This document shows, one piece after another, positions 44,926 to 56,461 of a DNA stretch of 64,000 nt. Where the stretch lies: contig NC_057919.1 in assembly GCF_018873765.1 (NCBI RefSeq), forward strand, positions 59,681,484-59,745,483, read 5' to 3'. The first letter of the stretch is position 1, and every line of letters starts with the position of its first letter. Origin of the DNA: Telopea speciosissima. Its lineage: Eukaryota > Streptophyta > Magnoliopsida > Proteales > Proteaceae. A program made the translations under genes and the position numbers. The notes under the pieces are model-generated. The model worked only from the letters and a program-made list of their open reading frames with translations. It was not told where the DNA came from and did not search any database.

Positions 44926-46202
44926 GGGCCTGCATGATAACACTTCTAATTCTCTATTTCTCTACTTTTTTGTTTCTAGGAAGAAAAAAATAGTAGAAAT
45001 CAGTTTGTTAACACTGGTTCATTTTTTTGTTCCTAGGAATAAATCGTGACCGAAAAGTAGCTGAGAAATAGAAAAAAATAAAAAAAGAAGCTCCAATTTG
45101 GAACTTCTCTATTCCATAAATAAAATAGAGAAATAACAGGGTGGGGGTGTTCGACCTATCTCCATGACTCTCATCTCTACCAGACACCTTTGTCGCCGCC
45201 ACTGCCTCCACCACCACAACCATGATTACCACCTCCTCCACAGCCACCACCGCCACCGTCACCACCACCGCTACCATCACCACCACCACCTCTACCGCCA
45301 CAACCTCCTCCACCATTGCCACCACACTACCACCACCGCCATCGCACCTTCACCATTTCCACCACCTTCACCACTACCACCACCGCCACAACTTCCTCCA
45401 CCATTGCCACCGCACTGCCACCATTTCCACCACCGCCACCACCACTCCTCAACCACTGCCGCCACCACCACTGTTACCACCTCCACCACCACCATCGCCC
45501 CATCACCACCTCCACCACAGCTACCACCACTACCACCGCTACCTTCACCACCACCAACATTGCCGCCACCATCTCCTCCACCGCCACCTCCACCACCACC
45601 ACCATCACCATCACCATCACCTCTATCACTGCCACCACCACCACTCCTCTACCATTGTCTCCACCACTATCGCCACCCCCACCACCGCCACCATCATCAC
45701 CACCTCCTCCAGGACCACCGCTACCACCTCCACCACCTCCATCACACCACCACCACCTCCACCACCACCATCACCATCACCTCCACCACTGCCACCACCA
45801 CCACTCCTATACCACTATCGCCACTGCCACCACCACCACCATCACCACCTCCTCCACCACCACCCCTACCGCCTCCACCACTGCCGTCACACCACTACCA
45901 CCGCCACCTCCTCCACCACCACCATCACCATCACCTCCACCGCTGCCACCACCACCACTGCCATCACCACTACCTCCATCAAATTTTTGGATATGCAATG
46001 ACATTTTTGAAAATTTATTGAAGTTCTAGAAACAAAATTTCCTACACATAACAAACGGGTTTCCGTTTCTTTTCTGGCTCAGAAATAGAAGTTACCAAAC
46101 ACGTTGTTTTGTCAAGAAATTTGGTCTAGTAATAGAAATAGAAAAAGATACTTCTGGAATAGAAACATGGCCCAGAAATAGAAGTGTTATCATGCATGCC
46201 CT
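44926..46202. mobile_element. TIR element (~1.28 kb) carrying a (CCA)n satellite block
   Basis: The ends GGGCCTGCATGATAACACTT and, inverted, GGGCATGCATGATAACACTT form a ~27-bp inverted repeat ending in CTA. Further inverted AGAAATAG/CTATTTCT words occur inside each end. No TSD was seen. The interior is almost wholly a CCA/CCG/CCT triplet block. No transposase is present. The superfamily is uncertain (hAT or Mutator-like). Confidence 0.6.
45176..45982. repeat. ~800-bp (CCA)n-type trinucleotide satellite
   Basis: CCACCACCG, CCACCATCA and similar triplets run with almost no G on the + strand, so all three + frames stay open as Pro/Thr/His-rich frames of up to 285 aa. The open frames are a consequence of composition; no start context, domain or splice structure supports a gene. 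Confidence 0.92.
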
Positions 46203-46322
46203 AACACTACTCTCTCACGCTGCCACTAACACCCCCCCACTCACCTACACCCATCCCCTATGATTTTACCTCCCGCCTCTATATCCCCATTCCCTGACTC
46301 CCTCTCACAGCCATTCATAGCA

Positions 46323-46511
46323 CAATCCAGATACTCTACGGCGTAGGCTGCCCCAACGGCCGTGTTGCGTAGACACAAGGTGTTGCATAATGACCACCTT
46401 ACCCCTACCCGAGCACCTTGCTCCAGTGGGAGTAAGGCGGTCATTGCGCATCACTTTGTGTATGTGCAACACGACCGTTGGGGTAGCCTGCATCGTAGAA
46501 GATCTGGGTCC
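46323..46511. mobile_element. Foldback MITE (~189 bp), intact relative of 44585-44740
   Basis: Arms: ATCCAGATACTCTACGGCG, GGCTGCCCCAACGGCCGTG and TAGACACAAGGTGTTGC at left pair with CACGACCGTTGGGGTAGCC and GTAGAAGATCTGGGT at right. Flanks TTCATAGCA (46314-46322) and TTCACAGCC (46512-46520) are a possible worn 9-bp TSD (7 of 9). Confidence 0.75.
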
Positions 46512-46520
46512 TTCACAGCC

Positions 46521-47335
46521 ACGATTCCCCTCCTATAGTCCCATTTTTTACCCTATCACAGACAAAGCTCCCATCAACAACTCTCTTCTCCACTCCATTT
46601 TGGGCCCGTATAAACAATTCCCCCTAAACGATTATCCCTTCAACCCCACTCATCCCATCACTCATCCCATCACTCATCCTGACTATCCCAACCTCGACCA
46701 CCCAATGTGTACTTTGCCGCAACCTCAGTGTTGGTAACCCACTGTGTACATGGCTCCTTTATATCTTGTTGCTTGTATCTCATTTTGAAGTAGTTTTATT
46801 TGCAATTCTTTCTTTTGTAAATTTCTGCAGAAGCATTAGGGTGGCACTTCTCTTGTATCCCTTTGTCATTTCGCATTTCCTCTTATACATATTCTATCAG
46901 GTCTCTTTTTCTTGTTATTATATGTGCTATATTGTGCCAAACTTTTCTTTCTTGCTATTTGTTTGGCGAAGTGTGTTTTAGGCTGAGAAGGTATTACTAA
47001 TAGATATTTGTGGTCTCCATTGGTTTGTTGTGTTAGCTTTTGATGTTTCATCCTTCAACATATTTATTGTTTGGGAACCCATTGTCTTAAGCATAAGTGA
47101 TATTGTCCAATTTTCAAGCTGATTCTCTATCTTGATTAGATATATATTTTTTTATATTTAATCCTTGGGAAATTGTATATATTTTTATATTAAATATATC
47201 TATTTTCTTATAGTGGTGCATCAGGTTAGCAGTTGACACTTTAATATAATCGACCAATCACCTTTTGCATGGATCATTTTGTTTTATGGTCTTTTTTTTT
47301 CTCTTGATCTTATGTATTTTCATCATCTTTCTTTT
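46521..47335. other. Intergenic DNA, nothing recognised
   Basis: C-rich at the start with three CATCCCATCACT-type tandem words near 46643-46680, then AT-rich. No gene recognised. Confidence 0.45.
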
Positions 47336-47437
47336 AGGGCGTCCCCTGTAAGCGATGCGCCGTGCCAACGCCTGAATGCAGTGATAAGTAGATAATGGCA
47401 TGTGAGAGGAAATATTTTAGCCCAAAAGCATAGGATT

Positions 47438-48185
47438 AGATTAGCTTCTTGGAACATTGGATCCTTAATGGATAAGAGCTTGGAGTTGGTAGATGTTATG
47501 AGGAGTTGTAGGATAAATATTGCTTGTATCCAAGAGACAAGATGGAAGGATAACAAAGCTAAGATGTTAGATGATTTCAAACTTTGGCATTTCGAAAGAT
47601 CATAGTAATAGAAGCAGAGTGAGCATAATTATGGACAATGACCTAAAGAATGATGTGGTAGAGGTTAAAAGAATAGGAGACAAGATTATATCCATCAAAT
47701 TGGTTTTGGAGAAAGAGGTTGTTAACATTGTTTACACATACGCATCCCAAGTAAGATTGGAGGAAAGTAGGAAGTGTCAATTTTGGGAATACATGGATGA
47801 TTTATTGCAGGGTTTTAGCCAGGATGAATTGATTATTATTGGAGGTGACTTAAACAGACATGTTGGGAGTGATCATAGAGGATATGAAGGTGTCCATGGC
47901 AGTTACGGGGTTGGAGAGAGGAACGAGGAGGGGACCTGAATCCTAGACTATGAGGTAGCTTATGATATTTCCATTGTAAACCTTTCTTTGAAACAAGAAA
48001 AGACCACTTAGTTATCTATAAAAGTGGGAATCATACTAGCAAAAAAACACTTCTTTTTAATATTGAAGGGTAGACAAATTGGTGTGCAGGGATTGTAAGG
48101 TTATCCTGGAGAGAGCCTAACCACCCAACATAGACTAATGATCCTGCATATGTGCCTTAGTGAGCAGAAGTGTACGAGGAGGGGA
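47438..48185 (+). pseudogene. LINE endonuclease (APE/EEP) domain, frameshifted
   Basis: Two overlapping frames together give the exonuclease-endonuclease-phosphatase fold: RLASWNIGSLMDKSLELVDV (start strand, N of the N-I-G motif), INIACIQETRWKDNKAKML (catalytic E of Q-E-T), VVNIVYTYASQVRLEE (Y-A-P-like strand), ELIIIGGDLNRHVG (G-D-L-N catalytic motif) and GVHGSYGVGERNEEG. A frameshift lies near 47580 and a stop follows E-E-G-T at 47939. Cuts target DNA to prime LINE insertion in live relatives; this copy is dead. Confidence 0.85.
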
Positions 48186-48191
48186 CATATG

Positions 48192-49558
48192 TGTTGGAAA
48201 TGTGTGTCCATCAAACCCGAATTATTAAATTATTTTATTTAATATTTGCATATTATTAATTGTTTGGGCTTATAAGAATGTTCCATAAGTGTTAACCTAA
48301 AACTGGTCTGAACTGGGAATGGGACTGGACATCCTGTTTATATGGTTTCCATATCGCATGTTAAGAGAAATGGTGATTTTGGTGCATGGTTATGGGTACA
48401 CATCGAGAACGTGTATAGATAAGAATCTGGTACGTATATATTATATAATGCTACTGGTTGTGTAAGTGATACACGTACCTGCCACTCGATGGCCCTTTGA
48501 CCTGAGAGATTCTATTTGTTGCAGTGTGGTATTATGGGTTTTAGTAAACCTATGGTTGATGTTTGTTAGGACTATAAACTGGTGCACTGGATTTGTGGTC
48601 CCGCATTGTAAACAAAGAGGATTCTCAACATGGAATCCACTGCCCATTATAGGAATATCTAGGAGAGAGAAAGTTGGTGATTGGTCGGACAAAAATCTGG
48701 ATCCAGTGTTTATTCGAAATATTTTATAAATTTATTTTCAATATAAAATTAATAAATAATATATTGAATTTTGATTTCGAAGTTTACGGCTGTCCGATCG
48801 CAATCACATATTCTCTCGATCAACATATATGATGAATTGGGGATTAGTAGCATTAAAGTACATATCCTATAATTCATTATGTGATATTAGAAAAGTGTGG
48901 AAGGGCTTATGTATAATAAAAGAGTTTATTAGACACATGGCATTATATGGGAGAACAAAATATTTATGATTGAATATCTTTTTATATTATGGCAAGAGAT
49001 ATTATGAGAATATCTCATGAATCATAATTTAGAAAGATTGTATCTCTTTTGAGATTCTCTGTCTTCACTTTAGTAGCAAATTGGAGTTGTACAAATTAAA
49101 AGATTCACAAAACACCAAAATAGAAGATTGAATCAAGGCCAATATGGAAGGGGATTACTTGAGGTCTAAGGATTTTCAAAATTATAAAAGAGGGACAGGG
49201 AGGAGCCTCTCCACGATTTTGGTAATGCTCATTCCCCTCTCCACGTTTTTCACTCCCTCCTCTCTCTCTTGTGGTGTGTGAGTGAGTGAGAATTGAGTTT
49301 GAGAACTCAAGAGGCTTTGATGATTTTTGTGTTCTTCTAAAAGTTGCAAGGATTGAACAAGCATTCAAGTGTTGAACAAGTTTTCAATCTCTATATTTGC
49401 ACAAGTTGGAAGACCTATTATCTATAGGAGGAGTTATGCTTGCGACTCTAAGGTAACCATGTATTTTGTTTTGAAATTGTTTCTTCCCTACTCTTGACCA
49501 TGAACTACAAGCATTGACCCGATCCAAATTCCGCTGCTCATCGGGTTCAATTCTAACA
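48192..49558 (+). mobile_element. Solo LTR of a copia element (1367 bp)
   Basis: Starts TGTTGGAAATGTGTGTCC, ends CAATTCTAACA, with flanks ATATG (48187-48191) and ATATA (49559-49563), a 4-of-5 TSD. The start, a TATAAAAG box (49183-49190) and the CTCTCC-ACGTTTTT / CTCTCTTGTG block near 49235-49275 parallel the LTRs of the 9-kb element at 52.9 kb, so the families are related. No internal region or primer site is present, the hallmark of LTR-LTR recombination. Confidence 0.82.
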
Positions 49559-50650
49559 ATATATACCCTAAGATAAGGTGGTGGAGATTAAAAGGCGAGT
49601 CCCAAGGACATTTACAGATAATGTGGTCCAACAAGGAAAGAGGGACTTTGAGGGAGACACCAATGCAACGTGGAATGAGATGATGTCTTGTATTAAATCG
49701 GTTGCCAAAGAAATGCTAGGGGAAGCGAAGGGTAGTTGTTAGGCCCTTAGATAGATTTTGTGGTAGAACGGTGAGGTCCAAGTAACCATTAAGAGCAAGA
49801 AAGAGTGTTTTAAGACATGACAAAGAACTAAAGAAACAGAGGATAAAAAGAGGTATTATGATGCTAGAAATGAAGCTAGTAAGATTGTGGGGATGGTTAA
49901 GGTGAAGAAATATAAGGATCTTTATATATCAACTGATACATAAAAGAAAGAGAAATGGCTATAAGATAGCTAAGACCAGAGAAAGGAAGAGTAGAGATTT
50001 CGATCTAGTGAAATGTATCAAGGGTAATGACAGAAGACTGTTGGTAAGGGATGAGGACATTATGAAAGAATGGGATGAGTATATTTGTGACCTACTAAAT
50101 GGAAATAGGTCAAGTAGAAATGACCCGGACAATTACATTATTCAACAAGACACCACACATCATAGATATGTAAGAAAGGTTAGTGTGACAGAAGTTAAGA
50201 AAGCCTTAAGAAAGATAAAAGCAGGAAAGACAATAGGCCTGGATGAGATTCCAATAGAAATGTGGAAAATCCTAGGAGGTTGTGGGGTATATTGGTTAAC
50301 CAATTTGCCACAAGGAAGATGTCAGATGAATGGACGAGAAGCATTGTTGTCTTGATCTACAAAAACAAAGGTTGTATCCAATGTTGCAATAACTATAGAA
50401 ACATAAAGCTAATAAGTCACACTATGAAACTTGGGAGAAGGTTATTATAGCCCGTTTGAAAAGAGAGACTCATATCTCAGTGAACCAATTTGGCTTTATG
50501 TCAGGTAGATCCACGGTAGAAATTATCTATTTATTGAGGAGGCTCATGGAAAGATAAAGAGATAGCAAGAAGGATCTCCATATGATCTTTATTGACCTGA
50601 AAAAATCATATGACCAAATCCCTAGAGATTTAATTAGACATGTTTTAGTG
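49559..50650 (+). pseudogene. LINE reverse transcriptase N-terminal half, broken
   Basis: Continues the LINE after the solo LTR: KIRWWRLK linker (near 49570), RKSRDFDLVKCIKGNDRRLL, VTEVKKALRKIKAGKTIGLD and EIPIEMWK, then after a frameshift ATRKMSDEWTRSIVVLIYKN with NYRNIKLISHTMKL, NQFGFMSGRSTVEIIYLLRR and the motif A stretch HMIFIDLKKSYDQIPRDLI. The normal A-Y-D of motif A is S-Y-D here. Several stops and shifts; no Y-x-D-D box. Non-functional. Confidence 0.85.
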
Positions 50651-50682
50651 AAGAGAGGGGAGTCCATATTTAATTAGGCATG

Positions 50683-50990
50683 TTTTTTTTCAAATAAAAA
50701 AAAATCAATTGCATAGGACTGTGTTTTCCTATTGCGTTTCATATGTTGCAAGGGACTATGTTCCCCTTTGCATCTAAAAAAAAAATAAAAAATCATTTGC
50801 ATAGAATTGTGTTTCCCTGTTGCATTTTATATTTTGTACAGAACTGGGTTTCCCTTTGCATTAAAAAAATCATTTGTGTATAACTGTGTTTTCCTATTGC
50901 ATTTTATGTTTTGCAGAGGATTGTGTTTTCCTTTGTATCTCAAAAAATTTGCGTAGGATTGTGTCTCCTTTGCATTATCAACAATTTTGC
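50683..50990. repeat. Degenerate tandem repeat, 80-95-bp unit, ~3.5 copies
   Basis: Units near 50683, 50776, 50863 and 50942 each have an A-run, then TTTGCATAGRACTGTGTTT, a CCTATTGCATTTTATRTTTTG block and GGAYTGTGTTTTCCTTTGCAT. It lies exactly where the LINE 3' end should be. Confidence 0.75.
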
Positions 50991-52079
50991 AATCATGTGC
51001 ATAGGACTGCATTTCCTGAGCCTCTGATCTCAATCTCCGTAGTACTAGCATACTACCTGATTCCAATGGTATACATGTTGGATTGCTTTTCCATTTTCAT
51101 CATGGGCTTTTGTGCATGAGAATCAGACTACCGCAACAGATTTTGTACTTGAGGGCAAGAATGAGTTCGAATCCTTTTACCAGGCGTGTACCTGGTTATT
51201 TATAGCCTAGAATAATGGGTGAGGAGGTTGTGGAGAGTCTCAATTTGGTAAGAGTTCTAGTTATGGTAGGAGGTTTGGTGTGGCTTCCTTTTCGGCGAAG
51301 GTTTCCTCTTGGGGAGAGTCCTTCCTTAGTTAGGAATTAGGACACGACACTGGGCCATTGATTTGTCGGGCAAGCGATTACACTCGATGAGTTGGTGCTC
51401 AAGAATTCTCGATGTATGATTATCCAATTGTTAAGTTGGTTAAGTCGATTGATTAGGTTAGTCTGATCAGTTCTGATGTCGATCCTTCAAGGTTGGCCTG
51501 GGTGCTCTGAGGTCGACCTTATGAGATGGCCCATTGGCTTGTTCTCGGTATCGGGTATGGTCTTGGGGCTGACCATAGCAAAAACGGGAACGACAAAAAA
51601 ACGGAGTCTTACGGTATGGATTTTAAACGGTAAAAAATTGCCAACGAATGGTTAAATAAAATGGTAAAAAAAAAACAAAGAAAGGTAAAAAACAAAAAAA
51701 TGGACGATATAGGTTTTAAACGTTTATATTTAAAAAAAAAAATGACACTATTCTTATATAAATGGAGGTATTTTTATTTGAAATACATGCTTCTAAGTTG
51801 AAGGTGATATCATGAAAAATGTAGCCCTTCGAGTCATCTTTACGTTGGTGAAAGAATCAGGCCGATCAGAGTTCGGGAGAGAGAGAGAGATATGGTCACT
51901 TAAGTCCAAGGTCTTAAAAACCATCAAAAAAAATGGGAACGTGTTTAAAACGGGAATACATGCCATTTGCTGGTTTTTCCCATATGTTTGGGAAACATAC
52001 GAGAAACGTATTTAAAATAGTAAAAAAGGGGAATACATTTAAAACTCGTTTTAAACGTGTTTGTGCTAACAGTGGGGCA
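50991..52079. other. Intergenic DNA with decayed repeats
   Basis: No gene recognised. From about 51590 to 52060 the sequence repeats AACGGTAAAAAA and GGGAACGTGTTTAAAACGGG words, a decayed low-complexity repeat style. Confidence 0.45.
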
Positions 52080-52088
52080 GACCACACA

Positions 52089-52315
52089 TGGTTCTAAGTA
52101 TCGATATCGTATCGCCCATATCAGACGATACGTATCAATTTTGCTAGTCACCGATACCGATTCCATGCCGATACTGTATCGGTAGCACGGTACGGACAAG
52201 AGGTAAAATGATCGGAAAGCTCATTGTTCAAGGAAATTCAGGGGTAATTTTGTCTGATACAGCCGATCCAGGTCGATATCATATCGATTTTTTGATACCG
52301 TGCACTAAAACCATG
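52089..52315. mobile_element. Mutator-like MITE (227 bp), 9-bp TSD
   Basis: Flanks GACCACACA (52080-52088) and GACCACACG (52316-52324). Ends TGGTTCTAAGTATCG and, inverted, CATGGTTTTAGTGCACGGTATC. The interior is a dense set of ATCGATATCG / CGATACGTATC words that can fold extensively. Confidence 0.7.
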
Positions 52316-52324
52316 GACCACACG

Positions 52325-52875
52325 GTTTAGCCTTGGTGAGTTTTGGAATCCGTCTTGGAGCTAATTTCAGGGTTCTGCCTCGGTGAATTCCAAGATCTAT
52401 CGGCTCCGTCTTCATGAATTGCTTGCCGACCTTGGCTTGTCTAGCTTTTCCGCAGCAGACTGTGTTTGGTTGTCTACAGATAGATAGAAAAGAAAAGAAA
52501 ATAATCAAGATTCTGTACGAATTTCTTGGCTTTGATATTTTATCGCCGTTTGATTGTCGTTGCGTGATGAGAAGATTCTGAGGGTTCATTTGGAATGGTC
52601 CGACTAAAAATAGAGCAACCGACTACAAATCCTATTTCTCTCTTAAACCTCTCTCCTTCTCTTATTTTCTATTTGGTTTCATTTTGGAATGTTGGGGATG
52701 TACAGGAGAGAAGTAGAGAGAATAAGGCGGGGGATTAGTTGCAGGTTTGATACGGGTAATTAAGATGACGAATAGTTATTAGGAGTGAGTTTGTGGTGTA
52801 CATTTTATAGTCCATTGGATTGGCATAAGTTTTTTTCCTTTTTATAACATTTTCTTTTTGGTGAGTCATGGCGTA
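52325..52875. other. Intergenic DNA, nothing recognised
   Basis: Sequence between the MITE and the 9-kb copia element; no gene or RNA recognised. Confidence 0.45.
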
Positions 52876-52880
52876 TAGTG

Positions 52881-54585
52881 TGTTGGACAAGTGTGTGTCC
52901 ATCAAACCCGGTTTGGTCTGGTTCAACGCGGTTCACCTTTGTATTGAACATTTATGCATTTTAGTTTAATATTGTCACATGCGATATAAACTTTTTGAGC
53001 ATTATGTGTCCGTAAGTTATACTTAAAATGGTAGTCACGACTAGGGTTTGGGCTGGGCACCCTTATAATATGGTCGTCGCATTGGGTATGCCTAGAAATG
53101 TGATGTCAGGGTACGAATATGAGTGCTCACATGTTTGATGTGTGCATTGGCGAAGAATCTATTTTGTCGATTCCCTCATGTATTACTGCCAGATGTAGGA
53201 AGGGATAGACATGTGTCACCGACACTCACTGAGGGAACCCTGTCACGCAAAGTGTGATCGCATTCTTTGGTTCATCAATGACTGAGACTCAAGCGAGTCA
53301 AAGCCGGTGTTATGGGAATGCGTGAACACTTTGTGAGTGAAGGAGTTATCCAACACGGTCACCATGCCCGATTGGGGAACACCAAGATAGAGACTGCTCA
53401 GTGCATGGTCGGATCGAATCGGATCGAGATCGTTTGGAAATGGTTTTGCAAAATTTATTTTACATAAAATGATACATTATTTATAGTTATTTCAAATAAA
53501 GTGTTTTATCGAATTTTGCGGGACCCGATAGGATGCACAGACGCTCTTATATGGACATGTACTATGGATTGGGGTTTGGCAGTACATGTGTACATGCCCT
53601 AGATTCCATAATGATGGTGTTGATTAGTGGGGGGGGGTTGTTTATGATAAATTGTTATCATATAAGGAGTTATTTGGAATTTGCTAATTTAATTGGCTCT
53701 TTATTTAATTAATGGATTTGGTGCTAATTGTAATTATCCATTAATAATTAAATAAAGAATCTAATTAATACTTTCCCTATTAGATTCTGCTTCTTCACCT
53801 GTGTAGCACTTTGAGTTTAAACAGAACTGCCAGACTGAGAGATAGAGAGTCAGACTCTCACTAGGGCTCTATTAAATCTATCTAGGATTTAATTAAACCC
53901 TATTATTATAAATAGGGGACCAAAAATACGCAGAAGAAAAGCTCTCCCCGTTTTTGGAGCAGACACTCTCTCTCCTACGTTTTTGGTTTCTCTCTCTCCC
54001 TCTTGTGATCTCTCTTCTTCTTCTTGCTTCTCTCACCTGTGTTTGAGAGTTAGGGTTTGTGAAACCCTAGATCTGTGCTGAGGAGTTTGAGGGCATCTGG
54101 GATTGGCGTGTAGAACCTTGGTAGCACCATTGGAGGTTCAGATCTGTTTGCTTGGAGCGCTCATTGGAGGAAGAACCACTGTCTATTGGAGGAGCAACAC
54201 TTGAGGCTCACCAGGTTAGCAGTTCTTTATTAATTCCTTTTGTTCATTAATTATTAATATTTATGGGATGCGAAAGAAACTCGAATCGATTATTTTCCGC
54301 TGCGCATTCGAGTATGGGATGGATCCCTCTTGCCATGTGATGGACTAGAGACGAGTTTCTCCGTCCCTATTGTGATAATTAATTTTATGGAATGCAATAG
54401 GGAAGGAGAAACCCTAATAGGGATGCACCAGGGTTCCCATGGGCGACCATGGGAAACCCTAAAATTAAAATGGGGCACCCATGGGACACCATGGGCTAAC
54501 CCAGGGCGTGCAAAACCCTAAAGATAAATATCTTGGTCTCCCTAGGGAACCATGGTTTGATCCCTGGACCGTTGTTTAGCCAACA
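52881..54585 (+). mobile_element. 5' LTR of the 9-kb copia element
   Basis: Contains the core promoter TATAAATA (53907-53914) followed by CTCTCCCCGTTTTT and (CT)-rich sequence. Ends AGCCAACA directly before the primer-binding region. A few substitutions and small indels separate it from the 3' LTR. Confidence 0.95.
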
Positions 54586-54588
54586 GTG

Positions 54589-54601
54589 TGGTATCAGAGC
54601 C
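54589..54601 (+). promoter_or_regulatory. Primer-binding site of the 9-kb copia element
   Basis: TGGTATCAGAGCC, complementary to the initiator tRNA-Met 3' end, three bases after the 5' LTR. Confidence 0.95.
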
Positions 54602-56461
54602 ACCTTTCCCACCCATGAATATTAGATAATTAATGATTAATATGATTATCATGAGTGGGATGCAAGTTGGAACATGGGTGGTTAGGATATGGTTGTTGTA
54701 ACAACCTTCCCATGTGCACATGGGTAGTTACAAAGTTGTTAGTGTAACAACCTACCCATGTGATGATGGATTTGGTTTGTTTTATTTATTCCAATTATTG
54801 AAGCATGTATCCAATTAGGTTGTGATTACTAATTTTTATTTTAAAATTTTTTAATCATGTTCTATATGTGGGGGGGGGAGCGCACGCTGCCAAGCCTCTG
54901 TGCACGCCCTTCCCCATGAACCTACCCTTGTGCGCATCCCCTTGTGGGCTGCTGCCTGCGGGTAGCAAGCTTGCGGGCTGCGGGCCTGCAGGCTGCTGTC
55001 CGTGGGCTTTAGCCTATGGGCAGCAGGCCTGCGGCCTACAGCCCAAGGCTGCTGTCCGTGGGCCCTGTGCCTATGGGCTGCGCAGGGAGTGCCTGCAGCC
55101 TGCGCAAGTGGGCTGCATGCACCCCCCTTGTTTTCCCTCCAGTTTAACAAAAAAAAAAAAAAACAGATTTTTCAAAACAGAATTTTATTATTTTGTTTTG
55201 TTTTTGGAGGATGATGATGGGTGAAGAGATTCCCTCTTTATCCACTTGCAATTAAAATGCGATTTTAATTTTGTGTGCTTGGATGCATGATATCACATGC
55301 GATGTGGTGGTTCAATAATTGAAGGAATCCATGTTTTAATTTTTGGTTCACTTGCTTAATTGCCCATGCATGAAATTATATTATGATGTGATTATGGGAA
55401 TGGCATTCTAATAAATGGATGGATTGTTTATGTATGTGATACATGGGGTTATGGGTGGATGTGATGCTTCTCTCTCTTTCTCTCTCTCCCCCTTTCTTTT
55501 TTATAAACAAATGTACTCCACTCCATGGGCAACCCAAATGGTGGGTTGGTTTCTCCGTGCGGGGTTTATTTATTATTATGGAAAGAAAAGTGTATAGAAT
55601 TTTTTCTAGGTTTCCATTGTAATTTTAGAGGAGTTAGGACTCCCAGGGCATGTAGATGGTGATCCACATGTGGCGCTCAAAGCTTATGGAGATGCAAGTC
55701 ACCTACTTTGAAGACGTGATCGGGCGGAGGAGATGATCGAGGCGTGGCATCCATGGCATGATAAATGCACCCAAAGTTATTAGTTTTATTTTTATTGGGA
55801 GGGTTCTTTAATTGCTTCTGATAAAAATGCCGCCATCCCATAATCACTTTTAATTAATGTTGATTAATTATGTTGTTTAAATCTATCCATGTATGTGAGA
55901 GTTAATTAATCCCTCTTTATTCACAATACATGTATGATATGGACTAGTCTTAATCGGTAGACATGTCCATGGCCTCCTATTGAAGATAAATGTAGAAAAT
56001 GTGTGACATGACCCCGCATAAGCCGACAGGACATTGCCAGGACCTCTGTCACGCATTTATCTATATTTACCTCCATCTAGATACGTTAGGGTATGGATAG
56101 TGAGAGGGCACTGCGACAGTGGGCCATCTTTCATGATTCCATGATTCTAACTAATGCGATAGGTAAGAACATGACTTGGGTGTATGTCAGCCGACAGGAT
56201 CTGGACATGACACCTAGGTGGCCAAAAATATTGGAAGCCCATGAGGCGGACAGCTTAGTCCACACTACCATGGTGTGTATAATGACTCCCGACAGGATAA
56301 GTTATGCATGCAAGGGTTGTAGGTATCCAATTCATCTTTTGGGTTATGAGGGAAACCCAAATCATGAAAGACCATTGATGTGTGTGTGCTCAATTTATTA
56401 TTTTCAATGGTCATTAATTAGCATGTGGTTATTTACTTGTGCATGTGTAGATTAATATACT
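54602..56461 (+). other. Long leader of the 9-kb copia element
   Basis: Between primer site and gag. It contains a GC-rich imperfect repeat (54890-55125; GCTGCTGTCCGTGGGC and TGCGGGCTGCGGGCC words), an A14 run near 55149, and a 120-aa open frame at 56093-56455 (MDSERALRQWAIFHDSMILT) with no domain I recognise. Family members with long leaders exist; no function is claimed for this frame. Confidence 0.6.

Larger units (their letters stand above)
47336..50650 (+). mobile_element. RTE-type LINE, decayed, 3' end missing, split by a solo LTR
   Basis: The 5' part starts with AGGGCGTCCCCTGTAAGCGA leader sequence and encodes an APE-like endonuclease; the 3' part (from 49559) encodes RT up to motif A. 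The two halves join across the solo LTR at 48192-49558. Sequence after 50650 has no RT homology, so the catalytic Y-x-D-D box and the 3' end are gone. Confidence 0.82.

Noticed and set aside
45164-46021. 285-aa and 259-aa Pro/Thr/His-rich open frames
   Set aside because: They exist in all three + frames because the CCA-type satellite has almost no stop-forming composition; no domain, start context or splicing supports a protein.
54851-55224. Open frames of about 100-118 aa on both strands
   Set aside because: Produced by the GC-rich GCTGC repeat block in the copia leader; composition-driven.
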